Below, one piece after another: positions 1 through 9,085 of a stretch of 18,054 nt of DNA. This DNA comes from CAZCGA01 sp964498075 (lineage in GTDB: Bacteria; Desulfobacterota; Binatia; HRBIN30): contig CAZCGA010000126.1 in assembly GCA_964498075.1 (NCBI GenBank), positions 1-18,054 on the forward strand, read 5' to 3'. How positions within the stretch are numbered: position 1 is the stretch's first letter; each line of letters opens with the position of its first letter. The translations under genes were made by a program, and so were the position numbers. The notes beneath the pieces were generated by a model. The model searched no databases. It was not told the origin of the DNA and saw only the letters and a list, made by a program, of their open reading frames with translations.

Positions 1-2
1 AC

Positions 3-233
3 GCGCAGAGCCTGATCGACAACTTCTCGAACAAGGACAAGGCGCCGCACATCGCGCTCTCGGTGGACATGCTCGACACCGGCATCGACATTCCGGAAGT
101 CGTGAACCTCCTCTTCTTCAAGCTGGTGCGCTCGAAGACCAAGTTCTGGCAGATGGTTGGCCGAGGCACGCGCCTCTGCCCCGACCTGTTCGGGCCCGGG
201 CAGCACAAGCAGTTCTTCTACCTCTTCGACTAA
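3..233 (+). CDS. hsdR: Type I restriction enzyme HsdR, partial (end of helicase module; frameshifted)
   Basis: This is the 3' part of the motor module of a type I restriction R subunit, which translocates DNA with ATP before cleaving it. Reading frame 3 is open from the window edge to a TAA at 231-233. It shows helicase SF2 motif V (SVDMLDTGIDIP, about nt 60-95) and motif VI (QMVGRGTR, nt 150-173), then LCPDLFGPGQHKQFFYLFD. In HsdR proteins this is followed by a FDYC-N-E-F segment. Here that continuation lies one frame away, from nt 232 onward. Removing one A from the TAAC at 231-234 would restore the reading FDYCQNLEYF. So this fragment and the next entry are one gene split by a +1 shift, either a real mutation or a sequencing error. 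The 5' end of hsdR and any hsdM/hsdS would lie left of the window. Confidence 0.85.
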   Translation, partial: AQSLIDNFSNKDKAPHIALSVDMLDTGIDIPEVVNLLFFKLVRSKTKFWQMVGRGTRLCPDLFGPGQHKQFFYLFD

Positions 234-1446
234 CTGCCAGAACCTGGAGTACTTCGGCCAGAACCCCGAGACGACCGAGGGTGCGCTGGGAGAGTCGCTG
301 GGCAAGCGGTTGTTCACGACGCGGCTGGGGCTGATCGGCGAGCTGGACCACCGGCTCAGCACCGGCGCCAGTGGCGATGTGGTAAGCGAGCCCGGGGTCA
401 CCTACGGCGAGCCGAAGACCGACGTGGAAGTCCGCCGCGCGGTCGGCGAGCTGCTGCACCGGGAAGTGGCGGCGATGAACCTCGACAACTTCGTGGTCCG
501 GCCGCGGCGCCGCGTCGTCGAGAAGTACGCCAGGCCCGAAGCCTGGACGATGCTTTCTGCGGAGGCCTTGTCGGAGCTCTCGCACGAGGTCGCGGGTTTG
601 CCGTCGGAGCTCGAGGCGGAAGCCGAAGAGGCGAAACGCTTCGATCTGCTCCTTCTCAATTTGCAACTCAAACGTCTTCGCACAGAACCGGGCTTCGAGC
701 GTCTCCGGGATCAGGTCAAGGAGATCGCCGGATTGCTGGAGGAGAAGTCGGCCATTCCGATGGTGCGGGAGCAGATGGCGCTGATCCAGGAAGTGCAGAC
801 CGATGAGTGGTGGCAAGACGTGACGATCCCGATGCTCGAAGGTGTCCGCCGGCGCCTGCGCGACCTCGTGAAGTTGATCGAGAAGCAGAAGCGCAAACCC
901 ATCTACACCGATTTCGAGGATGTGATGGGCGGCGAGACGCACGTCGTACTACCCGGCTTAGGGGAGGGCATGGACTACGCGAAGTTCCGGGCGAAGGCGC
1001 AGGCGTTTCTGCGCGCGCATCAGGATCACATCGCGATCCACAAGCTGCGGATGAACAAGGCGCTCAGTGTGGCTGATCTAGCCGAGCTGGAGCGAATGCT
1101 CGTCGAGAACGGCGTCGGGGTGGCCGAGGACATCAGCCGCGCAAAGATGGAGGCGCAGGGTCTAGGACTTTTCGTTCGCTCCCTGGTGGGTATGGACCGC
1201 GGGGCGGCCAAGGAGGCGCTGGCAGGGTTCCTCGCAGGCAAGACACTCGGCGCAAACCAGATTGAGTTCGTGAACCTGATCGTGAACCACCTGACCGAGC
1301 ACGGCGTGATGGACGCAGCGCTGCTTTACGAGTCGCCGTTCACCGATATCACGCCGCGGGGACCTGACGGGCTCTTCAGTTCCACACAGGTTGACGAGTT
1401 GATGGCGGTGCTTGCCGCTGTGAGGGAGACCGCGGTCGCGGCGTGA
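229..1446 (+). CDS. hsdR: Type I restriction enzyme HsdR, C-terminal part (EcoEI_R_C domain; frameshifted continuation)
   Basis: This is the continuation of HsdR in frame 1, ending at TGA 1444-1446. It begins NCQNLEYFGQNPE directly after the broken YLFD of the preceding fragment. Residues encoded from about nt 460 to 900 are helical and charged. From about nt 960 comes the EcoEI-type R-subunit C-terminal domain: MDYAKFRAKAQAFL, HQDHIAIHKLRMNKALS, DLAELERMLVE, GLGLFVRSLVGMDR, ANQIEFVNLIVNHLTEHGVM and LLYESPFTDI. This domain is thought to connect the motor to the methylase/specificity complex. An open frame also runs upstream to an ATG at 157, but those first residues (Ser/Thr-rich) are an out-of-frame reading of the helicase motif and not real protein. 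If expressed alone it would need an internal start, for example ATG 475 after GGGAAGTGG. With the frameshift, R-subunit activity is probably lost unless the extra base is an artefact. Confidence 0.85.
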   Translation, partial: TNCQNLEYFGQNPETTEGALGESLGKRLFTTRLGLIGELDHRLSTGASGDVVSEPGVTYGEPKTDVEVRRAVGELLHREVAAMNLDNFVVRPRRRVVEKYARPEAWTMLSAEALSELSHEVAGLPSELEAEAEEAKRFDLLLLNLQLKRLRTEPGFERLRDQVKEIAGLLEEKSAIPMVREQMALIQEVQTDEWWQDVTIPMLEGVRRRLRDLVKLIEKQKRKPIYTDFEDVMGGETHVVLPGLGEGMDYAKFRAKAQAFLRAHQDHIAIHKLRMNKALSVADLAELERMLVENGVGVAEDISRAKMEAQGLGLFVRSLVGMDRGAAKEALAGFLAGKTLGANQIEFVNLIVNHLTEHGVMDAALLYESPFTDITPRGPDGLFSSTQVDELMAVLAAVRETAVAA

Positions 1447-1731
1447 CACACGCGGAGACCTTTGAGGGGCTGATGATGCGAGCGAGCCACTCGACACGAC
1501 AACAAGGGCAACATCGAGAGACTTGCGGGTAGGTTCGTGGCGGTGTGAAGGGGCGCCTAACAGCATGCAGGGGGCGACGAGCGTCGGCGCAAGAGCGAAA
1601 GGATTATGAAGAGAACATCAAGAACAATGCGTTGCTACGTTCGGTCATTTCTGCCCTGCCACATTCAAAGCGCTAACCCAGACCCACAAGTTCGGCGCGA
1701 CTCTCTCACTCGTACACCCGCACGGCAGCGA

Positions 1732-1759
1732 TTGTCGTCGCCCCTTCAGTCCTGATACT
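1732..1759 (+). promoter_or_regulatory. Weak sigma-70-like promoter candidate for the acyl-CoA operon
   Basis: TTGTCG (1732-1737, 4 of 6 matches to TTGACA) is followed after 16 nt by GATACT (1754-1759, 4 of 6 to TATAAT). A transcript starting near 1766 would leave a leader of about 40 nt before the GTG at 1808. It would exclude the upstream in-frame GTG at 1760 as the start. The match is modest and could be chance. Confidence 0.25.
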
Positions 1760-1792
1760 GTGCGGCACTCGATCGATGCGAGCGATTCAATC

Positions 1793-1799
1793 AAGGAGG
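1793..1799 (+). promoter_or_regulatory. Shine-Dalgarno AAGGAGG that decides the hydratase start
   Basis: A full-strength AAGGAGG lies 8 nt before GTG 1808. It lies inside the longer open frame that begins at 1760, which argues that translation starts at 1808. Confidence 0.75.
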
Positions 1800-1807
1800 T
1801 CCTCGAG

Positions 1808-2602
1808 GTGCCGGATCTACTCGTCGAACGTGACCAGCACGTGATGATTCTCACCATGAACCGCCCCAAACGCATGAACGCGCTGTCGCCAGACATGATG
1901 GGGCGGATGTTCGAGGCGTGGCAGCAAGGCTCCGCCGATTCCGAGGTGCGCTGCTTCATCCTCACCGGCAGCAGCGGCAACTTCTGCTCCGGGATGGACT
2001 TGCGGGCCCTGAGCGGTGACGTCGACGAGGAGCCGAGCGAGTACACCCGGCGCGTGCAGCAAGACCCCAGCATCTATCTGAAAGCCCTCCTCCGCGATTA
2101 CCGGCCGACCAAGCCGATCATCGCCGCGGTCGAGGGTGTGGCCATCGCCGGCGGTACGGAGATTTTGCAAGGCACCGACATCCGCGTCGCCGGCACGAGC
2201 GCGCGGTTCGGCGTCTCCGAAGTCCGCTGGGGCCTTTACCCGGGCGCCGGTTCCGCCGTCCGGCTGCGGCGTCAGATCCCGTACACCATCGCCGCGGAGA
2301 TCCTGCTCACCGGCAAGCACATCACCGCGCCCGAGGCGAAGGAGATTGGGTTGATCGGTCACGTGGTCCCCGATGGCCAGGCCGTGGCGAAGGCCAAGGA
2401 GATCGCTACCACGATTGCCGAGAATGGTCCGCTGGCCGTCGAAGCTGTGCTCAAGACGCTGCACAAGACCGACGGCATGAGCGAGGCCGAAGCCTTGGCG
2501 TTCGATTTCGAAGTGGGTATGCCGATCTTCCGCACCGCAGACGCCAAAGAAGGGCCGCTGGCCTTCACGCAGAAACGGAGACCGGACTTCAAGCGGCGGT
2601 GA
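1808..2602 (+). CDS. Enoyl-CoA hydratase/isomerase (crotonase) family protein
   Basis: This 264-aa cytoplasmic protein has the usual length for the family. Crotonases stabilise a CoA-thioester enolate; the hydratases add water to trans-2-enoyl-CoA in beta-oxidation. The first oxyanion-hole segment is FCSGMDL (residues 59-65). The second is GVAIAGG followed by TEI. Glu118 (TEI) and Glu138 (SEV) are 20 residues apart, as are the two catalytic glutamates Glu144/Glu164 of rat crotonase, so real hydratase activity is plausible. The segment FGVSEVRWGLYPGAG is typical of the family. I chose GTG 1808 because a strong AAGGAGG lies 8 nt upstream; an in-frame GTG at 1760 has no such support. The stop overlaps the start of the downstream acyl-CoA ligase gene (GTGA), so the two are translationally coupled. 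The exact substrate cannot be read from the sequence. Confidence 0.93.
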   Translation: MPDLLVERDQHVMILTMNRPKRMNALSPDMMGRMFEAWQQGSADSEVRCFILTGSSGNFCSGMDLRALSGDVDEEPSEYTRRVQQDPSIYLKALLRDYRPTKPIIAAVEGVAIAGGTEILQGTDIRVAGTSARFGVSEVRWGLYPGAGSAVRLRRQIPYTIAAEILLTGKHITAPEAKEIGLIGHVVPDGQAVAKAKEIATTIAENGPLAVEAVLKTLHKTDGMSEAEALAFDFEVGMPIFRTADAKEGPLAFTQKRRPDFKRR

Positions 2603-4251
2603 GTGCACCGGGTCATGATGCAATGGAATTCAATGTAGCTGATCTTGTCGAGGCGGCTGCCGATCGGGTCCCGGAGCGTGAGATCCTGGTGTGCGGCCCG
2701 AACCGGCTGACCTTTGCGCAGCTCGACGCGCGCGCCAACCGACTGGCGCACTACTTCCAATCGCTCGGCCTCGGGCGCGGCAACCACATCGGCATCTACG
2801 GGTTCAACAGCTCGCATTGGATCGAGGCGATGCTCGCCGCCTACAAGATCCGCGCGGTGCCGATCAACGTGAACTACCGCTACGTCGAAGAGGAGCTGCT
2901 CTATCTCTTCGACAACGCCGATCTCGTCGCCCTGGTGCACGACGCGCAATTTGCGCCGCGCATCGCGCACGTGCGCCGCGACTGTCCCAAACTGCAACAC
3001 TGCATCGCCATCGACGACGGCAGCGGCCAGGACTGCGCGGCGATCGGCTCGGTGGACTACGAGCGGGCACTCGCGCAGGGCGCGCCGGCACGCGACTTCG
3101 AACCGCGCTCGGGTGATGACCTCTATGTGCTCTACACCGGCGGCACCACCGGCAAGCCGAAGGGTGTGATGTGGCGCCAGCACGATGTCATCTTCACGCT
3201 CGGCGGTGGCATCGACCACGTGACCAGAGAGCCGGCCACGGGCCCGGAGACGCTGACCAACAAGATCAGCGACAGTTACCTGACCATGGCGCCGCTGGCG
3301 CCGCTCATGCACGGTGCCGCGCAGTGGGGCGTGCTCGGCCCGCTGTTCATCGGCAACCGCATCGCGCTGTGGTCCGGCAGCTTCGATCCACACGCGGTGT
3401 GGCGCATGGTCGAGCGCGAGCGCGTCAACACCATCCAACTCACCGGCGACGCCATGGGCCGTCCACTCATCGAAGCGTTGGACGAGCCCGGCGTCAGCTA
3501 CGACCTCTCATCGCTGATCGTCATCACCAGTACGGCAGCGGTGTTCTCGCCGTCGGTGAAGCTGCAATACATCGAGCGCTTCCCCACGGTCATGCTGATG
3601 GATGCAACCGGGTCCTCGGAACAGGGCTTCACCGGCTTGAGCATGGTGACCAAGGAGAGCCTGACGCAAACCGCTCCGGAAGCGCGTGGGCTGCGCGTCA
3701 ACCCAGGACGGGACGTGGCGGTCTTGGACGACGAGTTGAAGCCGGTCGTGCCGGGCTCCGGTGCCATCGGCAAGTTAGCCCGCAGCGGCAACCTACCGAT
3801 CGGCTACTACAAGGACCCGCAGAAGACCGCCGAGACCTTCGTGGTCATCGACGGCAAGCGCTGGGCGATTCCCGGCGACTACGCCACGATCGAGGCCGAC
3901 GGCACGGTGAGGGTACTGGGACGCGGCTCGGTGAGCATCAACTCCGGCGGCGAGAAGATCTTTCCCGAAGAGGTGGAAGGTGCGCTCAAGTCGCATCCGT
4001 CCGTGTTCGACGCGCTCGTCGTCGGGGTTCCCGACGAACGTTGGGGCAGCCGCGTGGCTGCGATCATACAGCCACGTCCCGGACAGCAGCCGACGCTGCC
4101 CGAGCTGACCGCACACTGCCGCACGCACATCGCCGGCTTCAAGGTTCCGCGCGAGCTGCACCTGGTCGAGCAGGTGAAGCGCTCACCGAGCGGCAAGCCC
4201 GACTACCCCTGGGCGCAGGCGCTCGCAGCCAGCGGAAGGCATCGGGTCTAG
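2599..4251 (+). CDS. Acyl-CoA synthetase (AMP-forming, FadD19/FadD3-like)
   Basis: This 550-aa adenylate-forming ligase activates a carboxylic acid to acyl-AMP and then acyl-CoA. The phosphate-binding loop is TGGTTGKPKG (180-189). The A5 motif is DATGSSEQG (from 335). GDYAT (Asp427) binds the ribose. GRGSVSINSGGEKIFPEEVE is the hinge and A8 region, and the catalytic lysine is Lys533 in SPSGKPDY. From memory, the wording of several blocks (RYVEEELLYLFDNADLVALVH, GDAMGRPLIEAL, STAAVFSPSVK) is closest to actinobacterial FadD19/FadD3 ligases, which act on steroid side-chain or ring-derived acids. Substrate assignment is therefore inference. The GTG at 2599 overlaps the hydratase stop by 4 bp. An in-frame ATG at 2623 is an alternative start and would shorten the protein by 8 residues. 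The gene ends convergently, 18 bp from ftsY. Confidence 0.93.
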   Translation: MSAPGHDAMEFNVADLVEAAADRVPEREILVCGPNRLTFAQLDARANRLAHYFQSLGLGRGNHIGIYGFNSSHWIEAMLAAYKIRAVPINVNYRYVEEELLYLFDNADLVALVHDAQFAPRIAHVRRDCPKLQHCIAIDDGSGQDCAAIGSVDYERALAQGAPARDFEPRSGDDLYVLYTGGTTGKPKGVMWRQHDVIFTLGGGIDHVTREPATGPETLTNKISDSYLTMAPLAPLMHGAAQWGVLGPLFIGNRIALWSGSFDPHAVWRMVERERVNTIQLTGDAMGRPLIEALDEPGVSYDLSSLIVITSTAAVFSPSVKLQYIERFPTVMLMDATGSSEQGFTGLSMVTKESLTQTAPEARGLRVNPGRDVAVLDDELKPVVPGSGAIGKLARSGNLPIGYYKDPQKTAETFVVIDGKRWAIPGDYATIEADGTVRVLGRGSVSINSGGEKIFPEEVEGALKSHPSVFDALVVGVPDERWGSRVAAIIQPRPGQQPTLPELTAHCRTHIAGFKVPRELHLVEQVKRSPSGKPDYPWAQALAASGRHRV

Positions 4252-4269
4252 AGAGAGCACCCGCTGCGT

Positions 4270-5313
<1,044 letters not shown>

Positions 5314-5401
5314 TGAGGCAAGTTGCTTATCGCATATGGCCGATCGCCGAAAGACAACCGATAGGCGATCCGCGGCCAGCGACGGCGCGCGACGTGTCTC
5401 G

Positions 5402-8400
5402 CTAATGCATGGCGACGGAGATGACCTTGGAGATGCCCGGCTCCTCCATGGTCACGCCGTAGAGGACGTTGGCGGCCTGCATGGTGCGCTTGTTGTGGGT
5501 GATGACGATGAACTGCGAATGCTCGCTCATCTCTTGCACGAGGTTGGTGAAGCGGCCGATGTTGGCGTCGTCGAGCGGCGCGTCGACCTCGTCGAGGAAG
5601 CAGAACGGCGTGGGGTTGATGAGGAAGAGCGAGAAGATCAGACTCACCGCGACCAGCGCCTTCTCACCGCCCGACAGCAGCGTCACCGTGTCGAGCCGCT
5701 TCCCCGGCGGGCGCACGATGATCTCGACACCGGTCTCGAGCAGGTTGTGCTCATCGGTGAGTACCAGCCGGGCCTCGCCGCCGCGGAACAGGCGCGGCAA
5801 GACTTGCTGGAACTTCTCGTTCACGGCCGCAAAGGCCTCGGCAAACTTGGCGCGCGAGGCGCGGTTGAGGCGCTGGATGGTGCGCTCCAGGTCGGCGAGC
5901 GAGCGCTCCAGGTCTTCCTTCTGGGTACGCAGGAACTGGGCGCGCTCTTCCAGCTCGCGCAGCTCGTCGATGGCGCCGACGTTCACCTCACCGATGCGCG
6001 CCAGCTTCTCGCGCAACGCTTCGAGGCGGGCGACGGCTTGCTCTTCCTCCTCGGTCGTCTCACCCGGCGCGTGCGTCGCCAGGTCGGCGCCGTACTTCTC
6101 ACGCATGCTGTCGGCGAGGTGCTCGGTACGCAGCCGTTTCTCCGCCAAGGTAACTTCGCGCTGGCTGCAGGCGCTGCGCAGGGCGTCCAACTGATCGCGG
6201 GCGGCACGCACGGCACCGTCATGCGCCGCCAGCGCGGCGCTCGTCGACTCGAGGATCGTGCCCGCCAGCGCGGTCTGACTATCGAGCGCCAGCCGTTGCG
6301 TCTGCTGCGCATCGCGCCGCGCTTCCGCCGCGTGCACGCGAGCCTCGAGCGCGGCGCGTTCGTGCTCGGTCTCTTCCAGCTCACGCGCCGCCGACGCCGC
6401 CCGCGCAAGTATTTCTTCACGCTGCGCGGTCAGGCGCCCCAACGCCGCCACCGCGGCTTCCTGCCGCTGGCGCCGCTCTGCCACCCGGACCTTGATGCCG
6501 GTGAGCTCGGCGCTGATGTCGTCGACGCGCCGGGCGGCTGCAGCGGCGCGGTCGCGGGTGTCGCGCAGCGAGCCCTCGATGGCCTCCCGCTCGCGCAGCA
6601 ACGCCGCCAGATCGTGCTCCAGCTGCTGCAGGGCCGCGATGCTGTCGCGCTCTTCCGCTGCAGCGCTCTCGGATTCAAACCGCGCAACCTCGAGGCGGTC
6701 GAGCCAGCGCGGCCGTTCACCTTCGAGGCGCTCCAGATCCTTTTCGGCCGCGACCAGCTCGAGTGTCAGCGCATGCGTATCGCGGTCCAGCGCCTTCAGC
6801 GTGCGCTCCTGCTCGTCCATCTCCAGGCGCAGCCGGTCCAACTCGGCTTGGGCGCGCGTGACGCGCTCTCCCGCCGCGTCCAGCGCCGTGCTCAGCTCGC
6901 CGGCGACGCGCCGCCGCGACACGATCTCTTCCTCGACGGGGCGTTCGCTGCCGCCGGTGATCACGCCGGTGGCGTCGAGGACGTCGCCTTCCGGAGTGAC
7001 CATGGTCACGTGCACACCGTTCTGGCGCCACAACGCCAATCCGGAATCCAAGTCCGGCACCAGCACCACTTCGCCGAGCAAGGTTTCGGCGACGCGGCGA
7101 TACGGCTCTTCGACCTGAACGAGGTCGAGCAGGCGCCGGGTGTTGCCGTTCAGACTGCCGGCGCCGTTGCCGTTCATGGGAATCGGCCGCGGCGCGAGCG
7201 GGATGAAGCTGCCGCGTCCGGATGCCTCGTGCCGCAACGTTGCCACCGCGCCCACGCCGTCATCGGACTCGCGGACGATGACGTACTGCAGGCGCTCGCC
7301 GAGCGCGGCGGCGAGGGCGCGTTCGTATTGCTGTGGGACGTCGATCACGTCGGCGACCACACCGAGCACGCCGCCTTCCGGTTGCGTAGCCAGCAGGATC
7401 GAGCGGACGCCGCGCTGGTAGCCTTCGTAGTTGCGCTGGATCTCCTGCAACGAGTCCAGGCGGGAACGCAGCTGGACCGCCTGCTGCTGCGCCTCGCCGG
7501 TCTCGCGTTCCCAGCCCCGCCGTTCCTCCGCGATGAGGCGCACCCGCTCGGCGCGCTGTTCCTTCTCGCCTTCCACGGTCCGCAGGCGCTCGCGCAGCGC
7601 CGCCGCAGCGGCGCGCCGCGCGGCCGCCGTGCTCTCGACGGCGGCGAGGCGCTCCCCGGCCTCCGCCTGCTCGGCCGCCAGCTTCTGCAGACGCCGGCGC
7701 GCGTCGTCGCGTTGTCGCGTCTGCGCCGCCGCGGCGTTGCGGCATTCGGCCTCGCGCGCCGCGAGGCCCACGGCGGCGCTCTTGGCGGCTTCGACCTCGG
7801 CGTTTGCCGCGGCCACCTGGGCACGCGCCTCGGCCAGCTCGGCTTCCTTCTGCGTTAGCTCGCCTTCATCGAACAGGACCAGCTGGGCGAACGCGGCGCG
7901 CTCGTGCTCCTGCTGCTGGATGGCGTGCTGAACCTGCGTCTGCTGCTGCGTCAGCGTCTCCGCCTCCGCCTGCAAGCGGCCGATGCGGCGCTCGCGTTCG
8001 CTGGCCTCCTGGCTCAGTAGCGCGATGCGTTGCTGCAGGCTCTCGCGCTCCGACTCCAACACCGCCAACGCCTCACGCAGTCGCGCCAGCTCGCCTTCGG
8101 CTGCGGCCTGCGCCGCCACCTTCTCGTTCCGCTCTGCTTCGAGGCGCGCGATCTCCGCGACCGCGAGGCGTTCGCGTTCGCGATCCGCGGCCAGCGCGGC
8201 GTCCATCTCGTCGATCGCCGCGTTGAGCTGGCGCCATTGCGCGCCGCACAACGTCAGGTCGAGGGTGCGGATCTCTTCCTGCAGGGCACGATACTGCTCC
8301 GCCTTCTTCGCCATCCGATGCAGGTAATGGATCTGCCGTTCGATCTCCCGCAGCACGTCGTTGACGCGCAGCAGGTTCTCGCGCGTGCGCTCCATCTTGC

Positions 8401-8980
8401 GCTCGGCGGCGAGCTTGCGGCTGCGGTACAGCGTGGTGCCGGCGGCCTCCTCGATGAACAGCCGGCGATCCTCGGGCTTGGCGTTGATCAGCTGCTCGAC
8501 GCGCCCTTGCTCGATGATCGCGTACGCCTTGGTGCCTACTCCGGTGCCCAGGAACAGCTCCGTGATGTCCTTCAGGCGGCACGCCGTGTTGTTGATGAAG
8601 TACTCCGACTCGCCGGAGCGGAAATACCGGCGCGTCACCATGATCTCGGCGAGGTCGCGGAAGTGGGCGGGTAGCGTCGAGACGTCGATGTCCAGCTCAC
8701 TCGGCGGACGCGCGTTGGGGTCGTTCTCGAAGGTGAGCGAGACCTGCGCCATGCCGGTCGGGGCGATGCGCTCGTTGCCGTTGAAGATCACGTCTTCCAT
8801 CGACTCGCCGCGCAGGTGTTTGGGGCTTTGTTCGCCCAGGACCCAGCGGATCGCGTCGACGACGTTGGACTTCCCGCACCCGTTCGGACCGACGATGGCC
8901 GTGATGCCGGTGGGGAAGTTCAGCACCGTGCGTTGAACGAAGGATTTGAAGCCGACTAACTCGAGCTGCTTGATCCGCAT
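5402..8980 (-). CDS. smc: Chromosome segregation ATPase SMC
   Basis: SMC is the ATPase core of bacterial condensin, acting with ScpA and ScpB to compact and segregate chromosomes. The 1192-aa length is normal for the family. The N-terminal head has MRIKQLELVGFKSF and the Walker A loop GPNGCGKSN (31-39). Long coiled-coil arms surround a hinge at about residues 520-660 (GVLGVVADVIDV, LGERLQYVIV, GVITGGS). The C-terminal head has the ABC signature LSGGEK (1102-1107) and Walker B CFLDEVDAP (Asp1130, Glu1131). The frame is open for 32 more codons upstream. I place the start at ATG 8980, because family members begin with this MRIK-type sequence and a good promoter lies at 9006-9034, inside the longer frame. 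The very long open frame on the opposite strand is a composition artefact. Confidence 0.97.
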   Translation of the reverse strand: MRIKQLELVGFKSFVQRTVLNFPTGITAIVGPNGCGKSNVVDAIRWVLGEQSPKHLRGESMEDVIFNGNERIAPTGMAQVSLTFENDPNARPPSELDIDVSTLPAHFRDLAEIMVTRRYFRSGESEYFINNTACRLKDITELFLGTGVGTKAYAIIEQGRVEQLINAKPEDRRLFIEEAAGTTLYRSRKLAAERKMERTRENLLRVNDVLREIERQIHYLHRMAKKAEQYRALQEEIRTLDLTLCGAQWRQLNAAIDEMDAALAADRERERLAVAEIARLEAERNEKVAAQAAAEGELARLREALAVLESERESLQQRIALLSQEASERERRIGRLQAEAETLTQQQTQVQHAIQQQEHERAAFAQLVLFDEGELTQKEAELAEARAQVAAANAEVEAAKSAAVGLAAREAECRNAAAAQTRQRDDARRRLQKLAAEQAEAGERLAAVESTAAARRAAAAALRERLRTVEGEKEQRAERVRLIAEERRGWERETGEAQQQAVQLRSRLDSLQEIQRNYEGYQRGVRSILLATQPEGGVLGVVADVIDVPQQYERALAAALGERLQYVIVRESDDGVGAVATLRHEASGRGSFIPLAPRPIPMNGNGAGSLNGNTRRLLDLVQVEEPYRRVAETLLGEVVLVPDLDSGLALWRQNGVHVTMVTPEGDVLDATGVITGGSERPVEEEIVSRRRVAGELSTALDAAGERVTRAQAELDRLRLEMDEQERTLKALDRDTHALTLELVAAEKDLERLEGERPRWLDRLEVARFESESAAAEERDSIAALQQLEHDLAALLREREAIEGSLRDTRDRAAAAARRVDDISAELTGIKVRVAERRQRQEAAVAALGRLTAQREEILARAASAARELEETEHERAALEARVHAAEARRDAQQTQRLALDSQTALAGTILESTSAALAAHDGAVRAARDQLDALRSACSQREVTLAEKRLRTEHLADSMREKYGADLATHAPGETTEEEEQAVARLEALREKLARIGEVNVGAIDELRELEERAQFLRTQKEDLERSLADLERTIQRLNRASRAKFAEAFAAVNEKFQQVLPRLFRGGEARLVLTDEHNLLETGVEIIVRPPGKRLDTVTLLSGGEKALVAVSLIFSLFLINPTPFCFLDEVDAPLDDANIGRFTNLVQEMSEHSQFIVITHNKRTMQAANVLYGVTMEEPGISKVISVAMH

Positions 8981-9005
8981 GCCCGCACCACCACCCCGCC
9001 AGCGA

Positions 9006-9034
9006 AGTATTTCACAGCCACTCCTGAGCGTCAA
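9006..9034 (-). promoter_or_regulatory. Sigma-70-like promoter of smc
   Basis: On the minus strand TTGACG (9034-9029, 5 of 6 matches) is followed after exactly 17 nt by AATACT (9011-9006, 4 of 6). The predicted transcript start is near 8999, giving a leader of roughly 20 nt before ATG 8980. The leader contains a G-rich GGGGTGG that may serve as the ribosome binding site. The promoter supports the shorter smc start and shows that smc need not depend on the upstream HNH gene. Confidence 0.5.
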
Positions 9035-9042
9035 TGAATTGG

Positions 9043-9074
9043 GGCGCCGAGCCGCACGCGACACGGCCGGCGCC
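9043..9074 (-). terminator. Possible hairpin after the HNH gene
   Basis: A perfect 7-bp GC stem (GGCGCCG 9043-9049 / CGGCGCC 9068-9074) with an 18-nt loop sits 12 nt after the HNH stop and just before the smc promoter. No T-run follows, so it is a weak candidate terminator only. Confidence 0.25.
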
Positions 9075-9085
9075 ATCTCTCCCCG

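Larger units (their letters stand above)
1447..1807. other. Gene-free stretch of about 360 bp between hsdR and the acyl-CoA operon
   Basis: I see no convincing gene here on either strand. Short open frames exist but have no recognisable motif and no matching ribosome binding site. The middle (about 1590-1660) is visibly more A/T-rich than the flanking genes. The right end carries a weak promoter candidate and a strong Shine-Dalgarno sequence for the following enoyl-CoA hydratase gene. I find no stem followed by a T-run that would be a clear terminator for hsdR. Confidence 0.6.

Noticed and set aside
157..228. ATG 157 as the start of an independent gene
   Set aside because: Residues from 157 to 228 in this frame are Ser/Thr-rich nonsense produced by reading helicase motif VI out of frame. 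The real protein enters this frame only at about 232.
118..942. A 274-codon - strand open frame opposite hsdR
   Set aside because: Antisense to conserved HsdR sequence and of shadow-like composition.
1..1446. A defence island around hsdR
   Set aside because: Only the hsdR fragment is visible; the genes to its right are metabolic and housekeeping. The HNH protein 8 kb away belongs to a common chromosomal family and is not linked to it.
2359..3438. A 359-codon - strand open frame opposite the hydratase and ligase genes
   Set aside because: It spans two genuine genes in antisense, has no motif and no plausible ribosome binding site.
5342..5370. Inverted repeat GATCGCC/GGCGATC upstream of ftsY
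   Set aside because: Only 7 bp per arm with a 15-nt loop and no T-run; not enough to call an operator or terminator.
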